A stretch of 64,000 nucleotides of DNA from Pectobacterium carotovorum (GTDB lineage Bacteria; Pseudomonadota; Gammaproteobacteria; Enterobacterales; Enterobacteriaceae), in the NCBI RefSeq assembly GCF_033898505.1, contig NZ_JAXAFK010000007.1, positions 128,385-192,384 of the forward strand, given 5' to 3'. A program made the translations under genes and the position numbers. Positions 36,587-45,043 of this stretch are shown one piece after another. Position 1 is the first letter of the stretch, and each line of letters starts with the position of its first letter. Below the pieces are notes generated by a model. The model saw only the letters and a program-made list of their open reading frames with translations, made no database searches and had not been told where the DNA came from.

Positions 36587-36598
36587 CGCCGTTTGCTT
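36582..36598 (+). promoter_or_regulatory. Sigma-54 promoter of hpxWXYZ
   Basis: TGGAACG-CCGT-TTGCTT matches the -24/-12 consensus with the invariant GG and GC ten bases apart. The predicted start near 36608 leaves a leader of about 48 nt before the hpxW ATG. No convincing NtrC dyad is visible in the 36457-36581 segment upstream. Confidence 0.7.
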
Positions 36599-36655
36599 GT
36601 TGCTAGGGTTAATGGAGCAACTCACTCTTACCCTACATAAAAAAGGAATCTTGAA

Positions 36656-38260
36656 ATGATGCAAAGCAATACCGCCCCGTTGGGCATGGCGGTGGCACCT
36701 CATCATTTAGCCAGTGCCAGCGCATTAGCCATTCTGCGTGAGGGCGGGAACGCCATTGAAGCCATGGTCGCAGCAGCGGCAACTATTGCCGTGGTGTACC
36801 CACACATGAATGGAATCGGCGGCGACGGTTTCTGGCTGATTGTTCCGCCACACGGCGACCCTGTCGCCATTGATGCCAGCGGTGCTGCCGGGTCGCTGGC
36901 CTGCCGTGAATACTATCAGGGCGAAAGCCGCATTCCGCATCGCGGCCCTAAAGCGGCGCTGACGGTCGCAGGCACCGTCGGCGGCTGGCAGGAAGCGCTG
37001 GCCTATTCACAAGAACTGACCTACTCACAAGAAATGGGCAGTTCCCCGATGCCGCTGGCCCGCCTGTTATCTGACGCGATCCGCTATGCGGCCGACGGTA
37101 TTCCCGTCACGCAATCGCAGGAAGATGCGCTTACCCAGCGCTATCACGAATTGATCGATTTCCCTGCCTTTAGCCAGCTTTTTATGCCGCAGGGGAATGT
37201 CCCGCGCGCGGGCAGCCGTTTCACGCAGCCGGATCTAGCCGATACCCTGACGACACTCAGCATTGAAGGGCTGGACAGTTTTTATCGCGGCTCCATCGCC
37301 GCCAGGCTGGCGGCACAGATGGCGCTGATCGGTATGCCGCTGACGGCTGAGGATCTGGCGAATTACCGCGCCAAACGGACAGCGCCGCTGGTGCTGAAGC
37401 ACAGTAAAGGCGACATCTATAACCTCGCGCCGCCAACGCAAGGTCTGGTGTCGCTCGCCATTCTCGGCCTGACCGATCATTTAGACATGGAAGATCTGAA
37501 CGATAGCCAGACGATCCACCGCATTGTCGAATCGACCAAGCTGGCGTTTGGCCTGCGCGACCGTTTCATTACCGATCCCAAACTGATGACGCAGGACGTT
37601 CAGGCGCTGCTGGAAAGCGATACGCTCGGCGTGCTGGCCCGGCAAATCGATACCCGCAACGCCGCACCGTGGGGAGAAGGCAAAGGCCCCGGGGACACCG
37701 TCTGGATGGGCGTATGCGATAGCAGCGGCCTGTGCGTCTCTTTCATTCAAAGTATTTACCACGAGTTCGGCAGCGGCGTGGTATTGCCGGGAACCGGCGT
37801 GCTCTGGCAGAACCGCGGTGCCTCCTTCAGCCTCGATCCCGCACACCTGCTGGCGTTAGAACCGGGTAAGCAGCCTTTCCATACCTTAAACCCCGCCGCC
37901 GCACGCCTGTCCGACGGACGGACGATGGTCTACGGGTCGATGGGCGGTGATGGGCAACCGCAGACGCAGGCAGCGCTCTTCATCCGCCACGTCCAGCAAG
38001 GCATGCCCCTGCAACAGGCGATTACCGCTCCACGCTGGCTGCTGGGCAGAACCTGGGGACAAGCCTCCGATACGCTAAAGATCGAAGATCGCTTTAAGCC
38101 TGCCACGGTGGATGCCCTGCGTCAGTTAGGCCACGACGTCGAGCTGCTGGGCAGCTTTAGTGAAACGGTCGGCCACGCCGGTGCCATCGTGCGACACACC
38201 AACGGCATGCTGGAAGGGGCGTTCGATCCACGCAGCAACGGCAGCGCGGCAGGTTTCTAG
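36656..38260 (+). CDS. hpxW: Gamma-glutamyltransferase-fold oxamate amidohydrolase
   Basis: 534-residue Ntn hydrolase of the gamma-glutamyltranspeptidase family; the Klebsiella homologue HpxW hydrolyses oxamate to oxalate and ammonia. There is no signal peptide, unlike periplasmic Ggt, so it is cytosolic. Self-cleavage should occur before Thr348 in GKGPGDTVWMGVCDSSGL, which becomes the nucleophile. Other family blocks: REGGNAIEAMVAAAATIAVVYPHMNGIGGDGFWL near 24-57 and VYGSMGGDGQPQTQAALF near 423-440. A small tandem duplication (YSQEL/YSQEM near 121-130) is visible. ATG follows AAGGAA. First gene of hpxWXYZ. Confidence 0.88.
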   Translation: MMQSNTAPLGMAVAPHHLASASALAILREGGNAIEAMVAAAATIAVVYPHMNGIGGDGFWLIVPPHGDPVAIDASGAAGSLACREYYQGESRIPHRGPKAALTVAGTVGGWQEALAYSQELTYSQEMGSSPMPLARLLSDAIRYAADGIPVTQSQEDALTQRYHELIDFPAFSQLFMPQGNVPRAGSRFTQPDLADTLTTLSIEGLDSFYRGSIAARLAAQMALIGMPLTAEDLANYRAKRTAPLVLKHSKGDIYNLAPPTQGLVSLAILGLTDHLDMEDLNDSQTIHRIVESTKLAFGLRDRFITDPKLMTQDVQALLESDTLGVLARQIDTRNAAPWGEGKGPGDTVWMGVCDSSGLCVSFIQSIYHEFGSGVVLPGTGVLWQNRGASFSLDPAHLLALEPGKQPFHTLNPAAARLSDGRTMVYGSMGGDGQPQTQAALFIRHVQQGMPLQQAITAPRWLLGRTWGQASDTLKIEDRFKPATVDALRQLGHDVELLGSFSETVGHAGAIVRHTNGMLEGAFDPRSNGSAAGF

Positions 38261-38286
38261 TTTTTATTTAACCGGGAGAAAACAGA

Positions 38287-38478
38287 ATGACAATGATCGA
38301 ACACGATGCCCTTGCAGCCTATCTGCAACAGATGGAAACGCTACTGGCGCTGCAACTTAGCCAAGAGCGGCGTCAGGAGCTGCTTGTGCAGTTCAGCCGC
38401 ATTCATGCCATGGCGCAGCCGCTGATGGCTTTTCCTCTTGATGAGCATCAGGAGATTGCCGGGGTGTATACGTTATGA
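38287..38478 (+). CDS. hpxX: AtzG-like small subunit, oxalurate catabolism protein HpxX
   Basis: 63 residues, mostly helical, with MEAxLxLxLxxERRxELLxQ-type spacing and the ending FPLDEHQEIAGVYTL, typical of the AtzG/DUF4089 family. In atrazine degradation AtzG binds and stabilises the amidase AtzE in a GatC-like role; here it would partner HpxY. The stop overlaps the hpxY start by four bases (ATGA), consistent with a stoichiometric complex. It begins 26 bp after hpxW with a GGGAG ribosome site. Confidence 0.85.
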   Translation: MTMIEHDALAAYLQQMETLLALQLSQERRQELLVQFSRIHAMAQPLMAFPLDEHQEIAGVYTL

Positions 38479-39893
38479 GTTTATACGCCCGAAACGCGTC
38501 CTCATCGCTCTCGATCCGGCAAATACAACAAGGTTTGCAGGCTGGCACGTTCTCCGCGAGAGAGCTGGCGCAGCAGACGCTGGACGCGATTGAGCAAGCC
38601 AATCCCACCATCAATGCCTACACCCATGTCACTGGCGAACGTATGCTGGCAGAAGCTAAATGTATCGACACGCGCCGCCAACGTGGAGAAACGTTACCGC
38701 CGCTGGCTGGTGTGCCTTACGCCGTCAAGAACCTGTTTGATGTCAGCGGTGAAACCACGCTGGCAGGTGCCGAACTTTTCAGCCAGCGCCCACCCGCTAC
38801 GCAGGATGCTTTTGCCATCCGCCAGCTTGCCAACCAGGGGGCGCTGCTGTCCGGCATGTTGAATATGGACGCTTATGCCTATGGCTTTACCACCGAAAAC
38901 AGCCATTACGGCCCCACGCGTAATCCGCTCGACACACAGCGCATCGCCGGCGGATCGTCTGGCGGGTCGGCAGCGGCTGTCGCGGCCGGACTGGTTAACT
39001 TCACACTCGGCAGCGACACCAATGGTTCGATCCGCGTGCCGTCGTCGCTGTGCGGCATTTTCGGGCTGAAGCCGACATTTGGTCGCTTATCACGCCACGG
39101 TAGCCACCCGTTTGTCGCCAGCCTCGACCACATCGGCCCGCTGGCGCGGCGTGCGGACGATCTGGCATTAGTGTTCGACACCTTACAAGGTCACGATGAG
39201 CACGATCGTTTTCAGGCTAATCAGGAAACGCGGCATACCGCAGAGCAGTTGGAAATCGGCAGCGAGGGATTACGCTACGCGGTGCTGGATGGCTATTTCT
39301 CTACCTGGGCCAGCGAGGAAGCCAACGCCGCCGTGCGCCAGATCGCACAGGCGCTGGGCGCACAGGAGAGCCTGACGCTAACCGATGCCGCACTGGCACG
39401 CAGCGCCGCCTTTATTCTGTCAGCCAGCGAAGGCGGGAACCAGTATCTGCCTGACTTACGTACTCAGTCTGAGCGTTTCGAACCGCTGTCACGCGAGAGG
39501 CTGCTGGCTGGCGCGATGATCCCCGCCGCCTGGTATGTGCAGGCACAGCGCTTCCGTAACTATTTCCGCCAACAGACGCTGTCGTTGTTTGAACATACCG
39601 ACCTGCTGATCGCCCCTGCAACCCCCTGCTCCGCCACGCTCATCGGGCAGGAAACCATGCGCATTAATGATACCGACCTGCCCGTGCGCGCCAGTATGGG
39701 CATGCTGACACAGCCGATCTCTTTCGTCGGGCTGCCAGTCGTAACGGTGCCGGTGGCGACCGCCAACGGCTTACCGATAGGCGTGCAGATTATTGCCGCA
39801 CCGTGGCGCGAAGACCTGTGTTTGCGGACGGCGTGGGTGCTTGAGCAACAGGGCATCACCTATACAGTAGAGGAAAGAAAATATGTTGCCTGA
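38475..39893 (+). CDS. hpxY: AtzE-type amidase, probable oxalurate-branch hydrolase
   Basis: 472-residue amidase-signature enzyme. The Ser-cisSer-Lys triad is visible: Lys in GVPYAVKNLFDVSGETTLAG near 78-97 and the serines in RIAGGSSGGSAAAVAAG near 156-172, followed by GSDTNGSIRVPSSLCGIFGLKPTFG. It resembles AtzE, which needs AtzG; HpxX just upstream supplies that partner. It is assigned to oxalurate catabolism from the conserved hpxWXYZ order; the exact bond cleaved is not certain from sequence. It overlaps hpxZ by 11 bp. Confidence 0.85.
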   Translation: MSLYARNASSSLSIRQIQQGLQAGTFSARELAQQTLDAIEQANPTINAYTHVTGERMLAEAKCIDTRRQRGETLPPLAGVPYAVKNLFDVSGETTLAGAELFSQRPPATQDAFAIRQLANQGALLSGMLNMDAYAYGFTTENSHYGPTRNPLDTQRIAGGSSGGSAAAVAAGLVNFTLGSDTNGSIRVPSSLCGIFGLKPTFGRLSRHGSHPFVASLDHIGPLARRADDLALVFDTLQGHDEHDRFQANQETRHTAEQLEIGSEGLRYAVLDGYFSTWASEEANAAVRQIAQALGAQESLTLTDAALARSAAFILSASEGGNQYLPDLRTQSERFEPLSRERLLAGAMIPAAWYVQAQRFRNYFRQQTLSLFEHTDLLIAPATPCSATLIGQETMRINDTDLPVRASMGMLTQPISFVGLPVVTVPVATANGLPIGVQIIAAPWREDLCLRTAWVLEQQGITYTVEERKYVA

Positions 39894-40269
39894 CGATATT
39901 AACCAGCCGGATGTGCTGGCCGACGTGACCGACGCGTTCTATCGCTACGAGAAAGCCCTAACGGGAAATGACATTGCGGTGCTGGATGAGCTGTTCTGGC
40001 ACGATGAAAAAACGGTGCGCTACGGCGCGGGAGAAAACCTGTACGGGATCGAGGAAATCCGTGCTTTTCGCCTCGCTCGCCCTTCAGCCGGTCTGGACAG
40101 GACGCTACGTAATACGGTCATCACCACTTACGGCCACGATATGGCCGTCGCCAGTACGGAGTTCACCCGCGCAGGCAGCACGAAGATTGGTCGCCAAATG
40201 CAAACCTGGGTAAAAATGCCCGAAGGCTGGCGCATTGTCGCCGCCCACGTCAGCCTGATGAGCGAATGA
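39883..40269 (+). CDS. hpxZ: AtzH-like/SnoaL-fold protein HpxZ
   Basis: 128 residues of the DUF3225 / AtzH-like family with a cystatin-SnoaL fold: DVTDAFYRYEKALTGNDIAVLDELFWHDEKTVRYGAGENLYG near 12-53 and the closing GWRIVAAHVSLMSE. In cyanuric-acid pathways AtzH is a small hydrolase acting beside AtzE; by analogy HpxZ probably acts with HpxX and HpxY on an amide or carbamoyl intermediate. Last gene of hpxWXYZ, overlapping hpxY by 11 bp. A GGGGGA/CCCCC hairpin just after the stop may end the operon. Confidence 0.82.
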   Translation: MLPDDINQPDVLADVTDAFYRYEKALTGNDIAVLDELFWHDEKTVRYGAGENLYGIEEIRAFRLARPSAGLDRTLRNTVITTYGHDMAVASTEFTRAGSTKIGRQMQTWVKMPEGWRIVAAHVSLMSE

Positions 40270-40308
40270 TGGCGGGGGATTTCCCCCTCCTGTTACTGAG
40301 TAGATACT

Positions 40309-40701
40309 TCAAGGCTGACGGTGATAGACCGCTTCAATATTGTACCCATCGAGATCGTGCACGAATGCGGCGTAATAATCCTGATGATAATTCGGGCGCA
40401 GCCCCGGCGGCCCATTATCGCGACCTCCCGCCGCTATCGCGGCAGCAAAAAAAGCGTCTACATGCTCTCGCGAGGCGGCGCTGAACGCAAAATGCACCGC
40501 CGGACAGGGCTCGCCCTTTGACTGGTAAATCCAGAATTCACCACCGGGATCGCTTGATTGACCATACCCTTCCGTTACCGCAAAACTGACGGCGAATGAC
40601 ATATCCTTAATCAGGCAATAACCCAACGGCTTGAGTGCCGCTTCATAGAAGTGTCGGCTGCGGGCAATATCCCTCACCGGGATGCTCAGGTGATCTAACA
40701 C
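40309..40701 (-). CDS. VOC-family (glyoxalase-fold) protein
   Basis: 130 residues with the betaalphabeta-beta-beta-beta metal-binding fold: MLDHLSIPVRDIARSRHFYEAALKPLGY at the N-terminus, PCPAVHFAFSAASREHVDAFFAAAIAAGG mid-protein and YYAAFVHDLDGYNIEAVYH at the C-terminus. His4, the mid His and Glu near 124 are likely metal ligands. Proteins of this type range from lactoylglutathione lyases to antibiotic-binding proteins; the substrate cannot be assigned. It is convergent with hpxZ and probably not part of that operon. Confidence 0.82.
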   Translation of the reverse strand: MLDHLSIPVRDIARSRHFYEAALKPLGYCLIKDMSFAVSFAVTEGYGQSSDPGGEFWIYQSKGEPCPAVHFAFSAASREHVDAFFAAAIAAGGRDNGPPGLRPNYHQDYYAAFVHDLDGYNIEAVYHRQP

Positions 40702-41114
40702 GTTAACCTCTTTCGATAGTCGTTATGAATGAAGTCGTGATGGAACCAGCCACTATAACCATAACTTTCACATGGATAACATGATCGCGATCGGCAAAAT
40801 AGAAAGGCGCGATAGCTGGCAAAACAGCTTATCGAATCCGCATTACTACCCTGCTTTTATTTCCCCTGTATTTCCTCTGAATATGACAGATATATTATTC
40901 AGAACACTCTCATTTATTGGTGAGAATAAACACTATCATTTCACCCATTATATCTTTGCTATACTGTATAAAATACCGACAGATAACATAAGTAAAAAAT
41001 GTACTTACGTCGGTCTATTTTGGTGTCTATAAGACAAAAAATGTGATTTATTTATCATATTATTCGATTAGTGGAATTCACTATAAATCGCGGTTTATCC
41101 ATAATCAGAAAAGG

Positions 41115-41339
41115 TTATATCAGCCACTCATACATCACGTAGAAATCAATAGATAACGTACTGTTATAAAAAGAATTACCCTCAAGAACAGAATCATAAA
41201 TATCACATAAATCATGAAGATAAGACAGCAATAATAGCGCTGCCGATATCGCTGATATTGGCATGGCTAGAAACCTCGCAAAGGCAATAAAGGGTTGTCT
41301 CAGAATCTGAGTATGGTAGGGTAGATTATGTTTAATCAT
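41115..41339 (-). CDS. Doubtful 74-residue membrane-like ORF
   Basis: It sits in the 689-bp AT-rich gap between the VOC gene and proV (40702-41390). One hydrophobic stretch (FLAMPISAISAALLLLSYLHDL near 23-44) could span a membrane. No good ribosome site precedes the ATG and I recognise no family. The gap otherwise holds the expected osmotically controlled proV promoter region, whose elements I cannot pin down, and another AT-rich open frame at 40772-41032 that I do not support. Confidence 0.25.
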   Translation of the reverse strand: MIKHNLPYHTQILRQPFIAFARFLAMPISAISAALLLLSYLHDLCDIYDSVLEGNSFYNSTLSIDFYVMYEWLI

Positions 41340-41390
41340 TATCAGGGCTACGTTATAGAATTATAAACGACACAGGAAAACAATAATTTC

Positions 41391-42593
41391 ATGGCAATTA
41401 AACTTGAAGTAAAGAATCTTTATAAGATATTTGGCGAGCACCCAGACAGAGCATTTAAACTGATTGATAAAGGCCTGAGCAAAGATCAGGTATTTGAAAA
41501 AACAGGGCTTACTGTCGGGGTAAAAGATGCCAGTCTGGCCATTGAAGAAGGCGAGATATTTGTCATCATGGGATTATCCGGTTCCGGCAAATCAACCATG
41601 GTACGCCTTCTCAATCGTCTGATAGAACCCACTCGGGGTCAGGTGCTGATCGACGGTGAGGATATTTCCCAGATATCCGATACCGCGCTGCGCGACGTGC
41701 GCCGCAAGAAGATCAGTATGGTGTTCCAGTCCTTTGCACTGATGCCGCACCTGAACATTCTCAGCAATACCGCGTTTGGTATGGAACTCGCTGGCGTGCC
41801 GAAAGCGGAACGTGAGCAAAAAGCGCTGGATGCCTTGCAGCAGGTCGGTCTTGAAGCCTACGCCGCGTCTTACCCGGATGAGCTATCCGGCGGGATGCGT
41901 CAGCGTGTCGGTCTGGCTCGCGCGTTGGCGAACGATCCCGATATCCTGCTGATGGATGAGGCGTTCTCCGCGCTCGATCCGCTGATCCGTACTGAAATGC
42001 AGGACGAGTTGATCAAACTCCAGTCTCGTCATCAACGCACTATCGTCTTTATCTCGCACGATCTGGATGAAGCGATGCGCATCGGTGACCGGATTGCCAT
42101 CATGCACGGCGGTGAAGTGATTCAGGTCGGTACGCCCGATGAGATCCTGAATAACCCGGCCAATGACTATGTGCGCACCTTTTTCCGCGGTGTCGATATC
42201 AGCCACGTGTTTAGCGCCAAAGATATCGCCCGTCGTCGCCCAGTCACTCTCATCCGTAAAACACCCGGCGTAGGCCCACGTTCTGCGCTGAAAATCCTTC
42301 AGGACGAAGACCGTGATTACGGCTATGTGCTGGAAGGCGGAAAACGCTTCATTGGCGTCGTGTCTATTGATTCACTGAAGCAGGCGCTGAAAGAACAGCA
42401 GCCGCTGGAACAGGCGTTACTGCCCGAACCTGCTCCCGTGCCCGCAGATATGTCACTCAACGAGCTGATTTCTCAGGTTGCACAGGCCCCCTGTGCCGTT
42501 CCTGTCGTCGGCGAAAACCATGAGTACATTGGCATCATTTCCAAAGGAATGTTGCTGCAAGCACTGGATAAGGAAGGAGTGACCAATGAGTAA
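41391..42593 (+). CDS. proV: Glycine betaine/proline ABC transporter ATPase ProV
   Basis: 400-residue ATPase of the ProU osmoprotectant importer. [22 protein letters not shown] matches E. coli ProV. Walker [10 protein letters not shown] near 61-69, signature [15 protein letters not shown] near 164-178, Walker [14 protein letters not shown], and two C-terminal CBS domains (about 280-395) that sense ionic strength. The ribosome site is AGGAA. In E. coli the operon is controlled by osmolarity through H-NS binding upstream and within proV; the AT-rich upstream gap fits that. It overlaps proW by 8 bp. Confidence 0.96.
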   Translation: MAIKLEVKNLYKIFGEHPDRAFKLIDKGLSKDQVFEKTGLTVGVKDASLAIEEGEIFVIMGLSGSGKSTMVRLLNRLIEPTRGQVLIDGEDISQISDTALRDVRRKKISMVFQSFALMPHLNILSNTAFGMELAGVPKAEREQKALDALQQVGLEAYAASYPDELSGGMRQRVGLARALANDPDILLMDEAFSALDPLIRTEMQDELIKLQSRHQRTIVFISHDLDEAMRIGDRIAIMHGGEVIQVGTPDEILNNPANDYVRTFFRGVDISHVFSAKDIARRRPVTLIRKTPGVGPRSALKILQDEDRDYGYVLEGGKRFIGVVSIDSLKQALKEQQPLEQALLPEPAPVPADMSLNELISQVAQAPCAVPVVGENHEYIGIISKGMLLQALDKEGVTNE

Positions 42594-43854
42594 ATCAACA
42601 TCGAACCCGTGGGACAACGCCGCGGCACAGCATCAGCCGGCCGACCAGAGCGCAGCACCTGAACAGGTCAATGGCGCACAGCAGAACGATCCGTGGGCGA
42701 CCAGCACGCAGAACGCGCCAGCCGATTCTGCACCAGCCCAACACAGCGCGACGCCAGACAGCGCACCGCAGAGCGATCCCTGGTCTACTGGCGCGCCAGC
42801 ACAAGATGCGCCCACTAACGGCAGCGATGCCTGGAGCAGCTCGCCAGCTCCCGATGGTTCCGCCGATGCGGCCCATCAGACGGCGCAATCCGGCAGTGAC
42901 TGGTTAAACAGTGCGGCTCCCGCGACACCCGAGCATTTCAACCTGCTCGATCCGTTTAAGGACACGCTGATCCCGCTGGACAGCTGGGTTACCCACGGTA
43001 TCGACTGGGTTGTGCTGCACTTCAGACCGGTTTTTCAGGGCGTTCGCGTCCCGGTCGATTTTATTCTGAGCGGCTTCCAGCAGTTTCTGCTGGGGATGCC
43101 GGCCCCCATTGCCATTCTGGTGTTTTCACTGCTTGCCTGGCAGATGTCCAGCCTCGGCATGGGTGTCGCCACCCTGCTGTCGCTGATCGCCATCGGCGCG
43201 ATTGGTGCCTGGTCGCAGGCCATGATCACCTTAGCGCTGGTGCTGACGGCACTGTTCTTCTGCGTGCTCATCGGGCTCCCCATGGGGATCTGGCTGGCGC
43301 GTAGCGAACGGGCGGCGAAGTTCATCCGGCCGCTATTGGATGCCATGCAGACCACGCCTGCGTTTGTCTATCTGGTGCCTATCGTCATGCTGTTCGGTAT
43401 CGGTAACGTGCCGGGCGTCGTGGTGACCATCATCTTTGCCCTGCCACCGATTATTCGCTTAACGATTCTGGGTATTCGTCAGGTACCGGCCGATTTGATT
43501 GAAGCCGCCGAGTCATTCGGTGCCAGCCCGCGCCAGATGCTGTTTAAGGTTCAGCTCCCGCTGGCTATGCCGACCATCATGGCCGGGGTTAACCAAACGC
43601 TGATGCTGGCACTGTCGATGGTGGTTATCGCCTCGATGATCGCCGTGGGCGGTCTGGGTCAGATGGTGCTGCGCGGTATTGGCCGTCTGGATATGGGTTT
43701 AGCTGCCGTCGGCGGCGTCGGAATTGTTATTCTGGCGATTATTCTTGACCGTCTGACTCAATCATTGGGACGCGATCGCCGCAGCAAAGGCAACAAGAGC
43801 TGGTACGCCAGCGGCCCGATTGGCCTGCTGACCCGTCCTTTCATCAAGCAGTAA
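42586..43854 (+). CDS. proW: Glycine betaine/proline ABC transporter permease ProW, extended N-terminus
   Basis: 422 residues against about 354 in E. coli. The C-terminal 300 residues are the conserved permease: [20 protein letters not shown], then about seven membrane segments and the EAA loop [28 protein letters not shown]. The additional N-terminal region (about 1-105) is Ala, Pro, Ser and Gln rich and repeats a short motif: SNPWD, NDPWA, SDPWS, SDAWS, SDWLN at roughly 17-22 residue spacing. E. coli ProW has a shorter acidic N-terminal tail. It overlaps proV by 8 bp. Confidence 0.95.
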   Translation: MSKSTSNPWDNAAAQHQPADQSAAPEQVNGAQQNDPWATSTQNAPADSAPAQHSATPDSAPQSDPWSTGAPAQDAPTNGSDAWSSSPAPDGSADAAHQTAQSGSDWLNSAAPATPEHFNLLDPFKDTLIPLDSWVTHGIDWVVLHFRPVFQGVRVPVDFILSGFQQFLLGMPAPIAILVFSLLAWQMSSLGMGVATLLSLIAIGAIGAWSQAMITLALVLTALFFCVLIGLPMGIWLARSERAAKFIRPLLDAMQTTPAFVYLVPIVMLFGIGNVPGVVVTIIFALPPIIRLTILGIRQVPADLIEAAESFGASPRQMLFKVQLPLAMPTIMAGVNQTLMLALSMVVIASMIAVGGLGQMVLRGIGRLDMGLAAVGGVGIVILAIILDRLTQSLGRDRRSKGNKSWYASGPIGLLTRPFIKQ

Positions 43855-43976
43855 CGCTCGTCCCGCTTGTCTGGACGATATCAGACAAGCGGCGACATTC
43901 ACTATTCGTTTTATCAGCACTATTCATTTTATTAGCAACACTCGCGAATCAACGCACGATAAAAACAGAGGGAATC

Positions 43977-44984
43977 ATGATGCGTAACACCACACTTTGG
44001 GCCGCCGCCCTGACGACCACACTGTTGAGTACGCAGGTTTACGCTGTAGACACCGCGCAACCTGGTAAAGGTATTTCCGTTATTCCGGTGCAGAGCACCA
44101 TCTCCGAGGAAACGTTCCAGACGCTGCTGGTCAGCCGCGCGTTGGAAAAGCTGGGCTATGACGTGCAGCCTCCCCGTGAAGTGGACTACAACGTGGCCTA
44201 CACCTCTATCGCCTCCGGCGATGCGACATTTATCGCCGTGAACTGGGATCCGCTACATGCCGACCAATATAAAGCCGCAGGCGGGGACGCAAAATTCTAC
44301 CGTCAGGGTGAATATGTTTCCGGCGCCGCACAGGGTTACCTGATCGATAAGAAAACGGCTGAAAAATACAAAATCACCAATATTGCGCAGTTAAAAGATC
44401 CGAAAATCGCCAAGCTGTTTGACACCAACGGTGACGGCAAAGCCGACCTAACAGGCTGTACGCCGGGCTGGGGATGTGAAGCAGCCATCAATCACCACCT
44501 TCCCGCCTATGGCTTAACCAACACGGTAGAGCATAACCAAGGTAACTATGCGGCGATGATCGCCGACACCATCACCCGTTATAAAGAAGGTAAGCCGATC
44601 CTGTACTACACCTGGACGCCGTACTGGGTGAGTGATGTGCTGGTACCGGGGCGTGACGTAGTCTGGTTGCAGGTACCCTTCTCTTCTCAACCGGGAGAAA
44701 TGAAGGATGTCAGCACCAAACTGCCCAACGGGGCCGACTACGGCTTCCCGGTTAACAACATGAGAATTGCCGCGAATAAGGCATGGGCAGAGAAAAATCC
44801 GGCAGCGGCCAAGCTGTTCGCCATCATGAAACTACCGATTGCCGACGTGAATGCGCAGAACCTGCGTATGCATGAAGGCCAGGGTTCACAGCAGGATATC
44901 GAACGTCATGTTGATGGCTGGATCAAAGCCCACCAGCAGCTGTTTGACGGCTGGGTGAAAACCGCCGCTGACGCCGCGAAATAA
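43977..44984 (+). CDS. proX: Periplasmic glycine betaine-binding protein ProX
   Basis: 335 residues with a signal peptide ([23 protein letters not shown]). It captures glycine betaine and proline betaine for ProVW. Ligand-site tryptophans are visible in [30 protein letters not shown] and DVVWLQVPF, and the cysteine pair in [22 protein letters not shown] is conserved. It is separated from proW by about 120 bp, and a strong terminator follows, so the operon is proVWX. Confidence 0.96.
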   Translation: MMRNTTLWAAALTTTLLSTQVYAVDTAQPGKGISVIPVQSTISEETFQTLLVSRALEKLGYDVQPPREVDYNVAYTSIASGDATFIAVNWDPLHADQYKAAGGDAKFYRQGEYVSGAAQGYLIDKKTAEKYKITNIAQLKDPKIAKLFDTNGDGKADLTGCTPGWGCEAAINHHLPAYGLTNTVEHNQGNYAAMIADTITRYKEGKPILYYTWTPYWVSDVLVPGRDVVWLQVPFSSQPGEMKDVSTKLPNGADYGFPVNNMRIAANKAWAEKNPAAAKLFAIMKLPIADVNAQNLRMHEGQGSQQDIERHVDGWIKAHQQLFDGWVKTAADAAK

Positions 44985-44997
44985 CCACCTGTAGATC

Positions 44998-45030
44998 AGC
45001 GCCCTTTCTAACGAAAGGGCGCTTTTTATT
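44998..45030 (+). terminator. proVWX terminator
   Basis: AGCGCCCTTTC (44998-45008) and GAAAGGGCGCT (45013-45023) make a perfect 11-bp stem with loop TAAC, followed by TTTTATT; it starts 13 nt after the proX stop. Confidence 0.92.
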
Positions 45031-45043
45031 GAAGCTCCAGCAA

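Noticed and set aside
40772..41032. 86-codon frame upstream of proV
   Set aside because: AT-rich, no ribosome site, no recognisable domain; likely chance in a promoter region.
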